A stretch of DNA of 39,321 bases, from contig JAUHWN010000019.1 of assembly GCA_030424665.1 (NCBI GenBank), positions 1 to 39,321 on the forward strand, in the 5' to 3' direction. The first letter of the stretch is position 1; the number at the start of each line of letters is the position of its first letter. Shown here one piece after another: positions 31,424-39,321 of the stretch. Source of the stretch: Bdellovibrionia bacterium. GTDB lineage: Bacteria > Bdellovibrionota > Bdellovibrionia > Bdellovibrionales > JAGQZY01. A program made the translations under genes and the position numbers. The notes beneath the pieces are model-generated. The model did not search any database. It was not told the origin of the DNA and saw only the letters and a list, made by a program, of their open reading frames with translations.

Positions 31424-32181
31424 GGTTTAAGTTTGTATCCTGTTTTAAAGATCCAATAGATGATACTTAAGGTTACTGTAAGAACTAAAGTAATCCCAAT
31501 CAGACTTATACCAACAGGAACATCAGCGGTTTCGTAGAAACTCCATCGAAATCCACTTATTAAATAAACCATGGGATTGACTAGAGACACTTTGTACCAA
31601 AAAGGTGGTAACATTTTTATAGAGTAAAATGCTCCACCTAAAAAAGTGAGAGGCGTTATTACTAAGAGAGGTACAATTTGAAGCTTCTCAAATCCATCAG
31701 CCCAAATTCCAATTAAAAAGCCAAACATACTGAAGGTAAAGGTTGTTAAGATCAAAAAGGCCATCATATAAAATGGATGGGCAATTTTCAATTCTACGAA
31801 GAAACTAGCAGTTGCTAGTATAATACTGCCAATAATAATGGCCTTAGATGCGGCAGCTCCAACATAACCTAAAACAATTTCAAAGGCCGAAATTGGAGCC
31901 GAAAGAACTTCATAGATTGTTCCCGTAAATTTAGGAAAATAAATTCCAAAAGAAGCATTAGAAATGCACTGAGTTAGAACTGTTAACATTACCAAACCCG
32001 GCACAATAAAAGTACCGTATTCAATTCCTTCTACTTTATCAATTCGTGACCCTAGTGCTGAACCAAAGACAACAAAATACAAACAAGTAGATATAACCGG
32101 AGAGGCGATACTTTGCCCTAGAGTTCTCCACATTCTAGCCATTTCAAAACGATAGATTGCAATTATCCCGCGGTAGTTCAT
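31420..32181 (-). CDS. ABC-2 type transporter permease (YadH-like)
   Basis: This 253-residue permease with six predicted membrane segments resembles E. coli YadH along its length: [23 protein letters not shown] near the start, [31 protein letters not shown] and [12 protein letters not shown] are family landmarks. It forms an exporter with the ATPase encoded immediately upstream (1-nt overlap). Drug, lipid or polysaccharide export is possible; the substrate is unknown. Confidence 0.93.
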   Translation of the reverse strand: MNYRGIIAIYRFEMARMWRTLGQSIASPVISTCLYFVVFGSALGSRIDKVEGIEYGTFIVPGLVMLTVLTQCISNASFGIYFPKFTGTIYEVLSAPISAFEIVLGYVGAAASKAIIIGSIILATASFFVELKIAHPFYMMAFLILTTFTFSMFGFLIGIWADGFEKLQIVPLLVITPLTFLGGAFYSIKMLPPFWYKVSLVNPMVYLISGFRWSFYETADVPVGISLIGITLVLTVTLSIIYWIFKTGYKLKP

Positions 32182-33101
32182 TACTCCCTCACCAAATCTA
32201 CAAAAATGTCCTGAAGGCTCTTCTCTTTACTCTCTACTTCAGAAAATGGAATTTTATGGTCAACAAGCACTTTAAAAAGTTTTGGAACTTCTTCTACAGC
32301 AGAAGTACTTTGATATTCGTAATTAATTAATTGCCCGTCCAACTTCAAGTTCGGAATAGACTGTAGATCTTGTAGTGCCTGCCCTTCTAAAGAGCCATCA
32401 TAGGCAATCTGAATAGTTTTTTGACCAAGACGCTTTATTAAACTCTTCTTTTCGTCGACCTGGACAATCTTTCCCTTATTGATAATTCCTATTCGGTCCG
32501 CCATTTTCTCGGCTTCTTCAATATAGTGAGTCGTTAGAATAATTGTAACACCACGCTCTTTTAAGCAATGAATTTGTTCCCACATGGATTCTCGCAATTG
32601 AACATCGACTCCCGCCGTTGGCTCATCTAAAAAAAGAATCTCTGGCTTATGGGCTAGTGCTTTGGCAATCATCACTCTTCTTTTCATGCCTCCAGAAAGA
32701 GTCATTAGCTTATTATTTCGTTTATCAAAAAGGCTGAAGTCCTTAAGGAGTTTATCTACATACTCAATGTCTTTCTTTAGACCAAATAGGCCCTGACTAA
32801 ATGCAACCGTATCTATAACTCTTTCAAAGGCATCAGTCGTAAGTTCCTGGGGAACCAGACCAATTTTAGAACGTGCACTTCTAAAATCTCTTTGATGATC
32901 GAAACCATCTATTATTATTTTACCTGAGGTTAAATTAACCAGGCCGCATATGGCTCCTATAAGAGTTGTCTTTCCCGCACCATTAGGGCCCAGCAATGCG
33001 AATATTTCACCTTTGTTTATTGAAAGATTAATATTTTCAAGGGCCTGAAAGCCACCGCTATAAATCTTATTAACTGATTCTACCGAAAGAACTGTTTCCA
33101 T
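32181..33101 (-). CDS. ABC transporter ATP-binding protein (YadG-like)
   Basis: This 306-residue ABC ATPase has Walker [10 protein letters not shown], the signature [15 protein letters not shown], Walker [13 protein letters not shown] and the switch His in [15 protein letters not shown]. The ~90 residues after the core resemble the C-terminal extension of DrrA/YadG-type exporters. It shares 1 nt with the permease start, so the two are co-translated. The SD before ATG 33101 is weak. Confidence 0.95.
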   Translation of the reverse strand: METVLSVESVNKIYSGGFQALENINLSINKGEIFALLGPNGAGKTTLIGAICGLVNLTSGKIIIDGFDHQRDFRSARSKIGLVPQELTTDAFERVIDTVAFSQGLFGLKKDIEYVDKLLKDFSLFDKRNNKLMTLSGGMKRRVMIAKALAHKPEILFLDEPTAGVDVQLRESMWEQIHCLKERGVTIILTTHYIEEAEKMADRIGIINKGKIVQVDEKKSLIKRLGQKTIQIAYDGSLEGQALQDLQSIPNLKLDGQLINYEYQSTSAVEEVPKLFKVLVDHKIPFSEVESKEKSLQDIFVDLVRE

Positions 33102-33181
33102 TGGATGATTGTGCCTGATTTAGGTTATATGTGCCACGGCTTTTAAAAATGGCGCGGAGAAACATTTTTATTCCCTAAAAA

Positions 33182-34222
33182 TTAATCGGATTCTTCTATT
33201 TTTCGTCGCTGCCGCATCATTTGATTGATTTCTTTCCATCGCTTTTTTGAATTAGCCATCTCTGCTTTATCAGATTTACGAGCGGCAAATGCCGCCTCCT
33301 TCTGAATTTTTTGATAATTTTCCCAAATTTTTGACTCAAGTTCTCCGGAATCTAGAGCCTCATTTATTGCGCAACCAGGTTCATTCGTATGTTGGCAGTT
33401 TTTAAAGCGACAAGCTTCAGCGAGTTCTCGAATGATTGGAAATGTCTCATCAATCGAATCCTGTGATGCAAAAATTGATACTTCTCTAATTCCAGGAGTA
33501 TCAATAATCATCCCCCCCCGAGGTACAAAAAACATTTGGCGAGCTCGAGTCGCGTGGCGCCCTTTATCATCGTCCTCACGAATTTCACTGGTTTGCTGAA
33601 TGTCCTCTCCCATTATTTTGTTTACGAGACTTGATTTCCCAACCCCTGAAGATCCCACAAACACTGAGGTCGTTTGGCCCGGCATTCTGCTATTGAGCTC
33701 ATCTACGCCAGATCCATCGACAATACTGGTTCCAAGACAGTCAACATTTAAGGTTTCTTTGAGGCAATCGATCAGCTCATTGGAGTTATCAATTAGGTCT
33801 GTCTTTGTAAGAACAATGAATGGTTGTGCTCCACCTTCATTAACAAGTACTAGGAATCTTTGCAGCCTGTTGATATTAAAGTCCTGATTGGCCGAAGTAA
33901 CGACAAAAACGATATCAACATTGGCGACTAGTGGTTCCTCTCCGTTTTTACCAGAACGGGCAAGGTAAGATTTCCGAGGCAATACTTCTCTAATTATTGC
34001 AGCTGACTCACCCTGCTCATCTTCAAATTCAGGCGTTGTAAGAACCCAGTCCCCAACTACAGGCGGACTGGTAACCTGACCTGACAGGTGCAGATTTATT
34101 TCTTTGTCTTTTTTTGCTGCTCTCAAGTGAGACCTGTGGACTGCGAGTACTCGGGCCACATCCGACTCTTCTATTTCATCTGTTGCCCAAAAGTCTGACC
34201 AGCCCAGATCCGATAATTCCAC
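33182..34222 (-). CDS. rsgA: Ribosome biogenesis GTPase RsgA
   Basis: This is RsgA/YjeQ, the circularly permuted GTPase that helps mature the 30S subunit near the decoding centre. The N-terminal OB fold (VVGDWVLTTPEF) is followed by permuted GTPase motifs G4 TKTDL (139-143), G1 GSSGVGKSS (190-198) and G3 DTPG (241-244). The C-terminal zinc finger has C271, C276, H278 and C284 (CRFKNCQHTNEPGC). GTG 34222 is preferred: GGAG lies 6 nt upstream and the protein then starts at the conserved LSDLGWSDF. A TTG at 34234 is the longer alternative. Single-gene unit. Confidence 0.93.
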   Translation of the reverse strand: MELSDLGWSDFWATDEIEESDVARVLAVHRSHLRAAKKDKEINLHLSGQVTSPPVVGDWVLTTPEFEDEQGESAAIIREVLPRKSYLARSGKNGEEPLVANVDIVFVVTSANQDFNINRLQRFLVLVNEGGAQPFIVLTKTDLIDNSNELIDCLKETLNVDCLGTSIVDGSGVDELNSRMPGQTTSVFVGSSGVGKSSLVNKIMGEDIQQTSEIREDDDKGRHATRARQMFFVPRGGMIIDTPGIREVSIFASQDSIDETFPIIRELAEACRFKNCQHTNEPGCAINEALDSGELESKIWENYQKIQKEAAFAARKSDKAEMANSKKRWKEINQMMRQRRKIEESD

Positions 34223-34320
34223 TGTGAACTCCAAGGAATCTATTTCTACAATAGATTTTGCTTATTCATAAACTAAAATGCAATATATTGGTTCTAGAAA
34301 GATGATTAGAGGAAGTCAGC

Positions 34321-34713
34321 ATGTCTTTTAAAAGAACATTTACGAATGCTCCCTGGGAGAAAAAAGTGGGCTACTGCAGAGCCCTCAAGGCGGGGGATCA
34401 CATCTACATCACTGGAACGGCTCCAGTCAGCGAAGATGGCACCACCTTTGCTCCAGGTGATGCCTATTCTCAGGCAAAGAAATGCTTCGAGATTATTGAA
34501 AGCACATTGGCTGAGCTATTGGTTCCCCTTTCTAAAGTGGTTCGCACGAGAATGTTTGTTACGGACATTTCCAAATGGGAAGCCTTTGGAAAGGCTCACT
34601 ACGAGGCTTTTTCCGAGTTTCCACCAGCGACGACTATGGTCGAAGTCAAACAGCTCATTGACCCACAGATGCTTATTGAAATCGAAGTCGATGCTTATAT
34701 AGGAAATACTTGA
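34321..34713 (+). CDS. Rid-family (YjgF/YER057c/UK114) protein without the catalytic arginine
   Basis: This 130-residue protein has the Rid fold (YITGTAPVSEDGTTFAPGDAYSQAKKCFEIIE, VVRTRMFVTDISKWEAFGKAHYEAF). The canonical RidA motif PARS, whose Arg binds the imine carboxylate, reads PPATTMVEV here, so the arginine is missing. That places it in a Rid subfamily not expected to deaminate 2-aminoacrylate. SD AGAGGAAG. It heads a string with the tautomerase-like and GNAT genes. Confidence 0.88.
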   Translation: MSFKRTFTNAPWEKKVGYCRALKAGDHIYITGTAPVSEDGTTFAPGDAYSQAKKCFEIIESTLAELLVPLSKVVRTRMFVTDISKWEAFGKAHYEAFSEFPPATTMVEVKQLIDPQMLIEIEVDAYIGNT

Positions 34714-34784
34714 ATTCGAAGCGAACTTCTTCCTCCCCAGACAACTATGTGATAACTCCCTAGATAGCCCTTTAGGAGATAATT

Positions 34785-35162
34785 ATGCCTATATTACACG
34801 TACGCGCGCTTCCTCAATCAGATGAAAGTAAAATCGGACCTGCATTAGAAAAAACATGTAAAGCCATTGCCAGCTTTTACAATTGTGATCCCAAACATGT
34901 CTGGGCCACTTGGGAGGAGATCAAGCCCGGCTTTTATGCCGAAGGGGGCCAAAGAGCTGAACTGCAACCTCAAGAGACCCACCCACCTATTGCACAACTT
35001 ACTTGTTTTGAAGGTTCATCTGATAAAGATATTGAAGAACTGTTAGAAGTTGCCTCCTCTACCCTTTCTGAGGCCCTTTCAATCGGTGACAATATTTTTA
35101 TGACCTATCACGAGGCTCACTCTGGTAAGGTTATAGCCGGTAATGGAATAGTGAGGAAATAA
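34785..35162 (+). CDS. Tautomerase-superfamily-like protein
   Basis: This 125-residue protein begins MPILHVRALP, leaving Pro1 as a potential catalytic base as in 4-oxalocrotonate tautomerase. It looks like two beta-alpha-beta halves (MPILHVRALPQSDESKIGPALEKTCKAIA and IAQLTCFEGSSDKDIEELLEVASSTLSEAL), the length of fused 4-OT or cis-CaaD-like members. AGGAGA precedes the ATG, and it overlaps the GNAT gene downstream by 1 nt. Substrate is unknown. Confidence 0.75.
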   Translation: MPILHVRALPQSDESKIGPALEKTCKAIASFYNCDPKHVWATWEEIKPGFYAEGGQRAELQPQETHPPIAQLTCFEGSSDKDIEELLEVASSTLSEALSIGDNIFMTYHEAHSGKVIAGNGIVRK

Positions 35163-35959
35163 TGAAAATTAAATCACTAGGTCGTCAGACTGATCTGATA
35201 TTTTCTGAATTTTCAGGAACAATAGATACTCGAGATAACTACACCTTGATAAAAACACCTTCAAACCCGGGCTACCACTGGGGCAACTACATCATCTTCG
35301 ACCATGCTCCAAAAGCGGGGGACCTCGATAAATGGAAAGCTCTTTTCGACAAAGAGTTTGATTGGTATTCGAATCCCCACCACTACGTTTTTACCTGGGA
35401 TACTGAAGGGGACGATAAGGGAGACATACAAGAGTTTTTAGACGCCGGTTTTGAATTTGATTCGGCTGTTGTTTTGACAACAGAAACCATAAAAGCCCCC
35501 CCTCATATCAATCAAGACATTGAAGTTAGAAAAATTGAATCCGGTGATGAATGGGATTCTGTTATTCATCTTCAAACTCTTTGTGCTGACCCCAAGTATC
35601 TCAATGAATACTACGAGCCTTTTAAGAGGGAACAAATCAGTCAGTATAGAAAAATGACGGATGCCAATAGAGGGAACTGGTTTGGTGCCTTCCTAGGCAA
35701 GGAACTTGTTGGTGACCTTGGAATTTTCTACAAAGGCGGCATCGCTAGGTATCAAAATGTTGGGACCCATCCGAAGTATCGAAGACAAGGAATTTGCGGT
35801 ACATTAGTTGCTGAAGCTGGTCGCAGAGCATTGCAGGAGTACGGCGTTCAATACTTGGTTATGGAGGCCGACCCAGAATACCATGCAGCGAGAATATATG
35901 AGTCCGTTGGTTTCAAAAGAAAAGAAGTCAATTATTCACTAAGCTGGTGGAAAGGCTAA
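35162..35959 (+). CDS. GNAT-family N-acetyltransferase
   Basis: This 265-residue protein has an N-terminal ~120-residue extension (HWGNYIIFDHAPKAGDLDKW ...) followed by a standard GNAT domain. The acetyl-CoA motif A is QNVGTHPKYRRQGICGTLV and motif B is YLVMEADPEYHAARIYESVGFKRKE. It overlaps the tautomerase-like gene by 1 nt (TAATG) and is followed 3 nt later by another acetyltransferase. Substrate is unknown. Confidence 0.88.
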   Translation: MKIKSLGRQTDLIFSEFSGTIDTRDNYTLIKTPSNPGYHWGNYIIFDHAPKAGDLDKWKALFDKEFDWYSNPHHYVFTWDTEGDDKGDIQEFLDAGFEFDSAVVLTTETIKAPPHINQDIEVRKIESGDEWDSVIHLQTLCADPKYLNEYYEPFKREQISQYRKMTDANRGNWFGAFLGKELVGDLGIFYKGGIARYQNVGTHPKYRRQGICGTLVAEAGRRALQEYGVQYLVMEADPEYHAARIYESVGFKRKEVNYSLSWWKG

Positions 35960-35962
35960 TCT

Positions 35963-36541
35963 ATGAAAGACACCTTGATTCCTGTACCAACTATTGAAAC
36001 CGAACGACTCCTACTTCGGATGCCTGAGCTAAATGATTCGAAAAGCTACCAAAAGAACTTTGCAGACTACGAAGTGATTCGCTATTTGTCTCATCTCGTC
36101 CCTTGGCCCTATCCAGAAAATGGAGTTTACGAGTTCCTAAAAAATGTCATTCTTCCTCCCCAAGGTAGAGAGAGATGGACATGGGCCATCTTCGAAAAAG
36201 ACCATCCTGACGAAGTTATAGGAGTAGTTGACCTTTGGAAGAATGGCTGTCCAGAACATAGAGGATTTTGGCTAGCAAAAAAACACTGGGGAAAGGGCTT
36301 TATGACTGAAGCAGTTGAACCCGTAAGCCAGTTTGCATTCGAAACACTCAATTTTGAGAAATTAGTTTTTGCAAATGCCGTTGGAAATCTACGATCAAGA
36401 AGAATCAAAGAAAAAACGGGCGCAAGGCTGATAGGTGTAGAACCTGCACAATTTGTGGACCCTCAATTTACCGAGCACGAAATCTGGGAACTGAGCAGAG
36501 AGACGTGGAACCAACTTAGTACTAACAAAGATAGAGGGTAA
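35963..36541 (+). CDS. RimJ/RimL-type GNAT acetyltransferase
   Basis: This 192-residue acetyltransferase has the RimJ/RimL layout: IETERLLLRMPELNDSKSY at the start, VIGVVDLWKNGCPEHRGFWLAKKHWGKGFMTEAV as the acetyl-CoA motif A, and FANAVGNLRSRRIKEKTGARLIG as motif B. Members acetylate protein N-termini, antibiotics or small metabolites. It shares 1 nt with the next small gene. Confidence 0.9.
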   Translation: MKDTLIPVPTIETERLLLRMPELNDSKSYQKNFADYEVIRYLSHLVPWPYPENGVYEFLKNVILPPQGRERWTWAIFEKDHPDEVIGVVDLWKNGCPEHRGFWLAKKHWGKGFMTEAVEPVSQFAFETLNFEKLVFANAVGNLRSRRIKEKTGARLIGVEPAQFVDPQFTEHEIWELSRETWNQLSTNKDRG

Positions 36542-36729
36542 TGATGGCAGAATTCGCAGGTAGCCTTATACTCGAGATACTTAACCAAAATAACCTTCTC
36601 GAAGATTTCTATGAAGCTGTCGACTCTGACAACCTAGGCAAGGTTAAGTCGATTCTTAAACAAGTTCAAGTTAGTGACAAGGATATTAAAGAGGTGATCA
36701 CTCTCATCGAAAATGGCGATTTAGATTGA
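36541..36729 (+). CDS. 62-residue hypothetical protein
   Basis: This 62-residue acidic, helical protein (MMAEFAGSLILEILNQNNLLEDF ... DIKEVITLIENGDLD) overlaps the acetyltransferase stop (TAATG), which supports translation. An alternative start is the second ATG 3 nt on. I do not recognise a family. Its coupling to the acetyltransferase suggests a partner or regulator. It ends 6 nt before the convergent DUF808 stop. Confidence 0.6.
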   Translation: MMAEFAGSLILEILNQNNLLEDFYEAVDSDNLGKVKSILKQVQVSDKDIKEVITLIENGDLD

Positions 36730-36735
36730 AATGCA

Positions 36736-37551
36736 TTAGTGAGTCGGCTTGCTTCGCAATTTATTAAATAGCTCGAAAGCGCCTAGGCAAATAAAACCAG
36801 TCACTATGCCGACAATCATATTCTGCAAATACTCATTGAGCCAGTGTGGAAAATGAAATGTATGAGAAATAATCCCTCCACCAACGAGAAGCATCGCCAA
36901 GGTACCTACAATTCCCAATCCTTTCATAATATAGGGCATGGACCGGACAAAAACTGAGCCTACTCTTTTGTACTTTTTAGCAATTAAAACGAGTCCAAAA
37001 TCATCAATTTTCACAATTAGGGCAACCAAGCCATAAATAAGAATCGACGCGAGAATCCCCACTACAATAAGGCTAACCAATTGTGTAACAAAGCTGCCCG
37101 ATAATGTACTTTTAGCGATGACAATTATTTCAATAGAAAGAATGAAGTCTGTTCTGATAGCTCCCTTGATCTTATCTTTTTCAGAGACTTTTACAGCTCT
37201 TTCTTTAGTCTGCTCATTTCCATGTAGAAGTTTTTCAACAACTTTATGAACCCCTTCAAAACAGAGATACAAGCCGCCAATAACAAGTACAATTTTAATT
37301 AAAGGAGGATAAATTGCCCCCAAGAGAAGGACACCAACTATACAGTAGACTTTATTAAGGAGAGATCCCCAGAATATACTTTTAACAATAGGTAATTCGC
37401 GATCCGGCTTAACATCCACGACGACACCAGCATTGACCGCCAGGTCATCAGACATAATCGCACTGGTCTTTTTAATGGCGACCTTGCTCATCACCGCGAC
37501 ATCATCAAGAGTTGTTGCAACCTCATCGAGGAGCGATAATAAACTAAACAT
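36736..37551 (-). CDS. DUF808 (YedI-like) membrane protein
   Basis: This 271-residue inner-membrane protein of the DUF808/YedI family starts with the family signature SLLSLLDEVATTLDDVAVMSKVAIKKTSAIMSDDLAVNAG. About six hydrophobic segments follow, with FHFPHWLNEYLQNMIVGIVTGFICLGAFE near the C-terminus. E. coli YedI has no settled function. A 24-nt motif nearly identical to one upstream of the CBS gene (14551-14574) ends about 17 nt before this ATG, suggesting shared regulation. Confidence 0.9.
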   Translation of the reverse strand: MFSLLSLLDEVATTLDDVAVMSKVAIKKTSAIMSDDLAVNAGVVVDVKPDRELPIVKSIFWGSLLNKVYCIVGVLLLGAIYPPLIKIVLVIGGLYLCFEGVHKVVEKLLHGNEQTKERAVKVSEKDKIKGAIRTDFILSIEIIVIAKSTLSGSFVTQLVSLIVVGILASILIYGLVALIVKIDDFGLVLIAKKYKRVGSVFVRSMPYIMKGLGIVGTLAMLLVGGGIISHTFHFPHWLNEYLQNMIVGIVTGFICLGAFELFNKLRSKPTH

Positions 37552-37567
37552 AGCCTTATTCTACAGA

Positions 37568-37591
37568 GTAGAAGCTTCCTATTGGTAGCGA
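37568..37591 (-). promoter_or_regulatory. Shared 24-nt upstream motif, copy 2
   Basis: On the plus strand this reads GTAGAAGCTTCCT followed by A and TTGGTAGCGA, identical to 14551-14574 except for one base. Read toward the DUF808 gene it is followed by TAGAAT, a possible -10, which would give a very short leader. The conserved block includes the palindrome GAAGCTTC. Confidence 0.55.
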
Positions 37592-37657
37592 TAGTGCATT
37601 AGAACCTTCAAATTTTGACTCGGCATAGTCACCTAAAGAAAATTACTTCTTAATGGT

Positions 37658-38398
37658 TTACAATAGGTAAGTGTCTATCAGGTATCCAGCATAATAGGCG
37701 ATCACTGAGGCCAGAGTACCCGCCAACAGGGTTTTCGCGGCGGAAACCCAGTACTTTTCAACCGTCCAATAACTCTTTAAAGAACCAACAATAATGAACG
37801 ATATGCCTGCCAGCAGAGACGACCACAGAAAAGGTCGATCAAATGTGAAAAAATAGCTCAAGAGGGGCAAACTGCCACAAAGGGCAAAAGAAAGGAATGT
37901 TATAACTCCAGCCTTAATACCCGAGCGAAATTCTAGAGTTTTTCCGTATTCATGGAGGACCATATATTTAACCCAAGATTTCTCATCTTTCGTATAAAAC
38001 TCTAAGTTTTTTTCTAAAAGGTCACCCGTAAAACCCTCTTCTTTTAATATCAATCGAACTTCTTCTTTTTCGGAGTCGGGGTCTTTGCGAACTTGCTGCG
38101 TTTCAAACTCTTCGAGTAATTGAACTTCCTGGTTTTCGGTTTTTGTACCCATATAATTACCAACAGCCATCGAAAAACCATCTGCGAGCAAATTTGCGAT
38201 ACCCAGAATAATTATCGTCTTATTAGATAGACCTGCGCCTACGACCCCGGCGACAACAGCAAAGGTGGTTACCGTTCCATCGATTCCACCAAAGACTGCA
38301 TCTTTAATATAGCTCTGCTTTTTGTTAGACCTCAATCGTCTAAGAATCGAGGCTCGATCATGGGAATGCTGAAAGGATGCTGGGAATTTTTCTGTCAA
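37658..38398 (-). CDS. VIT1/CCC1-family Fe2+/Mn2+ transporter
   Basis: This 246-residue membrane transporter of the VIT1/CCC1/Nodulin-21 family moves Fe2+ or Mn2+ out of the cytosol. The first membrane segment has the signature [22 protein letters not shown], and the second [22 protein letters not shown] Glu-rich cytosolic loop (about 88-145, [10 protein letters not shown] ... [12 protein letters not shown]) corresponds to the metal-binding domain, and three further segments follow. The TTG start at 38398 is chosen for AAGGAGCG upstream. It lies 17 nt behind the oxidoreductase gene and is likely co-transcribed with it. Confidence 0.93.
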   Translation of the reverse strand: MTEKFPASFQHSHDRASILRRLRSNKKQSYIKDAVFGGIDGTVTTFAVVAGVVGAGLSNKTIIILGIANLLADGFSMAVGNYMGTKTENQEVQLLEEFETQQVRKDPDSEKEEVRLILKEEGFTGDLLEKNLEFYTKDEKSWVKYMVLHEYGKTLEFRSGIKAGVITFLSFALCGSLPLLSYFFTFDRPFLWSSLLAGISFIIVGSLKSYWTVEKYWVSAAKTLLAGTLASVIAYYAGYLIDTYLL

Positions 38399-38415
38399 AA
38401 GCGCTCCTTGTTCGC

Positions 38416-39321
38416 TTATGAGAATACTAAAACATAATTGGCTCTCTTGTGTCCAGATTCAATATCCTTATGGGCATACTTAATTTCATTTAAGTTAAAA
38501 CACTTCTCAATGGGCGCCTTAATTTTGTCCTCTTTAAACAAGACGAGAATTTCAGAGAGGTACTCTCTTAGAACCTCTGGCTTCAGGAGTCCCGTTGCAC
38601 TAAAAATAATTTGTCTTTTGGGTTTAAAAAGAGAAGACATCATCATTTTTAGCAAAACAGAAAGAGTTAGAACCGGCGTTAAGTATTTTGACGACTCTTT
38701 CATCAATCTTTTGTATTGGTGAGACCCCAGCTTCCCTACACTATCGAAAATTAAATCAAACTGCTCATTGAGTTCATCCAGCTTCTTGTAATCAACGGCA
38801 TAATCTGCACCTAGGCCCTTTACATAATCAAAATTCTCTGGTGAAGACGTAGCTACTACTCGAGCTCCTATGATTTTCGCCAGTTGAATCGCTGCAGAAC
38901 CTAAACTACCTGCACCACCATTTACAAGTATGGATTGTCCCTTTTTTAACTCGCCCAATTTATTCAAAAAGTTATATGAAGTGAGGTGACCATCGCACAA
39001 ACAACTCGCTTCTTTGTGGCTCAAATAATCCGGCTTCTCCACATAAACCCCTTTTTCGTCGAGAACGGCGTATTCGGCGTTAGCTCCAAAGTGAAAGCCA
39101 GTTTCGCCAAAAATTTTATCGCCCATGGACACCGATTTTACTTTTTCGCCAAGTCCGATAACCTCTCCCGAGAATATAGTTCCAATAAATTTATTCTTGG
39201 GTTTAGTCAGACCCATAAAGAGCCTTGCAAAGCGAGGTACTCCTCGTCTCATCATCGAGTCCGCACTCGTTACTCCGGATGCTTTAATCTTCACAAGAAT
39301 TTGCTCGGGTCCTGGTGTAGG
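38416..39321 (-). CDS. Zinc-free MDR oxidoreductase (quinone reductase-like), 5' end missing
   Basis: This medium-chain dehydrogenase/reductase continues beyond the window. Reading frame back to base 39321 gives PTPGPEQIL before the GTG at 39294, which is the normal MDR beta-strand. It has [14 protein letters not shown], the Rossmann motif [16 protein letters not shown] and [11 protein letters not shown], and lacks the catalytic and structural zinc cysteines of alcohol dehydrogenases. It probably reduces quinones or enones with NADPH. It is upstream of and co-oriented with the VIT1 gene. Confidence 0.88.
   Translation of the reverse strand, partial: PTPGPEQILVKIKASGVTSADSMMRRGVPRFARLFMGLTKPKNKFIGTIFSGEVIGLGEKVKSVSMGDKIFGETGFHFGANAEYAVLDEKGVYVEKPDYLSHKEASCLCDGHLTSYNFLNKLGELKKGQSILVNGGAGSLGSAAIQLAKIIGARVVATSSPENFDYVKGLGADYAVDYKKLDELNEQFDLIFDSVGKLGSHQYKRLMKESSKYLTPVLTLSVLLKMMMSSLFKPKRQIIFSATGLLKPEVLREYLSEILVLFKEDKIKAPIEKCFNLNEIKYAHKDIESGHKRANYVLVFS

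Noticed and set aside
33102-33181. Possible terminator hairpin between the ABC ATPase gene and rsgA
   Set aside because: The pairing GTGCCA/TGGCGC is only six bases with a wobble, and the loop is too long. Not supported.

Overview
The window is a gene-dense stretch of bacterial chromosome, A+T-leaning (roughly 40-45% G+C by eye), with short intergenic gaps, many 1-11 nt gene overlaps and frequent TTG/GTG starts that are backed by Shine-Dalgarno (SD) sequences. Gene content points to a Gram-negative proteobacterium-like organism: a lipoprotein-type L,D-transpeptidase, TtcA, RsgA, YjdM/PhnA, MtfA and a YadGH-type exporter. The overall mix would fit the Bdellovibrionota/deltaproteobacterial area, but that placement is inference and no marker in the window settles it. 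I saw no rRNA, tRNA, CRISPR array, IS element or phage genes, and no gene-free gap longer than about 300 bases.

Layout. 1-1272: the 3' part of a sensor histidine kinase overlapping a stand-alone receiver protein. 1333-2257: an ArsI/CadI-type metalloenzyme overlapping a SigZ-like sigma factor, both cysteine-paired. 2406-6933: a lipoprotein L,D-transpeptidase, an MtfA-like peptidase, a fatty acid desaturase, a VOC protein, and ttcA with yjdM. 7115-13896: a tight five-gene operon of a RimB-like protease, RimK fused to an RCK_C domain, an AstE/AspA-type deacylase, a beta-CASP nuclease and a P2-type Ca2+-ATPase-like pump. 13939-16038: a 58-residue membrane protein, a CBS-pair protein and a dicarboxylate/glutamate symporter.

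16035-20181 (minus strand) is the first specialised-metabolism locus. It holds an isonitrile synthase (PvcA/IsnA family), its Fe(II)/2-oxoglutarate partner (PvcB/IsnB family), a flavin aromatic hydroxylase and a double SnoaL-like protein, all overlapping or closely spaced. 20404-24675 (plus) holds a GFA-family protein, a DUF2089 protein, an unusual beta-helix protein with one histidine per 20-residue coil, an AhpD-like protein, a PaaI-type thioesterase and a secreted DKNYY protein. 24672-29640 is the second metabolic locus: a frameshifted LysR regulator divergent from a cytochrome P450 that overlaps a class I terpene synthase, followed by a second GFA protein, a VOC protein, an epimerase and a tiny ACT-like protein.

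29749-36729: GNAT, DUF1801 and VOC genes, a YadGH-like ABC exporter, rsgA, and a Rid/tautomerase/GNAT/GNAT/small-protein string. 36736-39321 (minus): a DUF808 membrane protein, a VIT1/CCC1-type Fe/Mn transporter and a zinc-free MDR oxidoreductase cut by the window end.

The main points of interest are two small biosynthetic gene clusters (isonitrile and P450-terpene) about 5 kb apart, a cysteine-paired ArsI-SigZ unit, the histidine-ladder beta-helix protein, the RimK-RCK_C fusion, and a near-identical 24-nt motif upstream of two stress-type membrane/CBS genes 23 kb apart.
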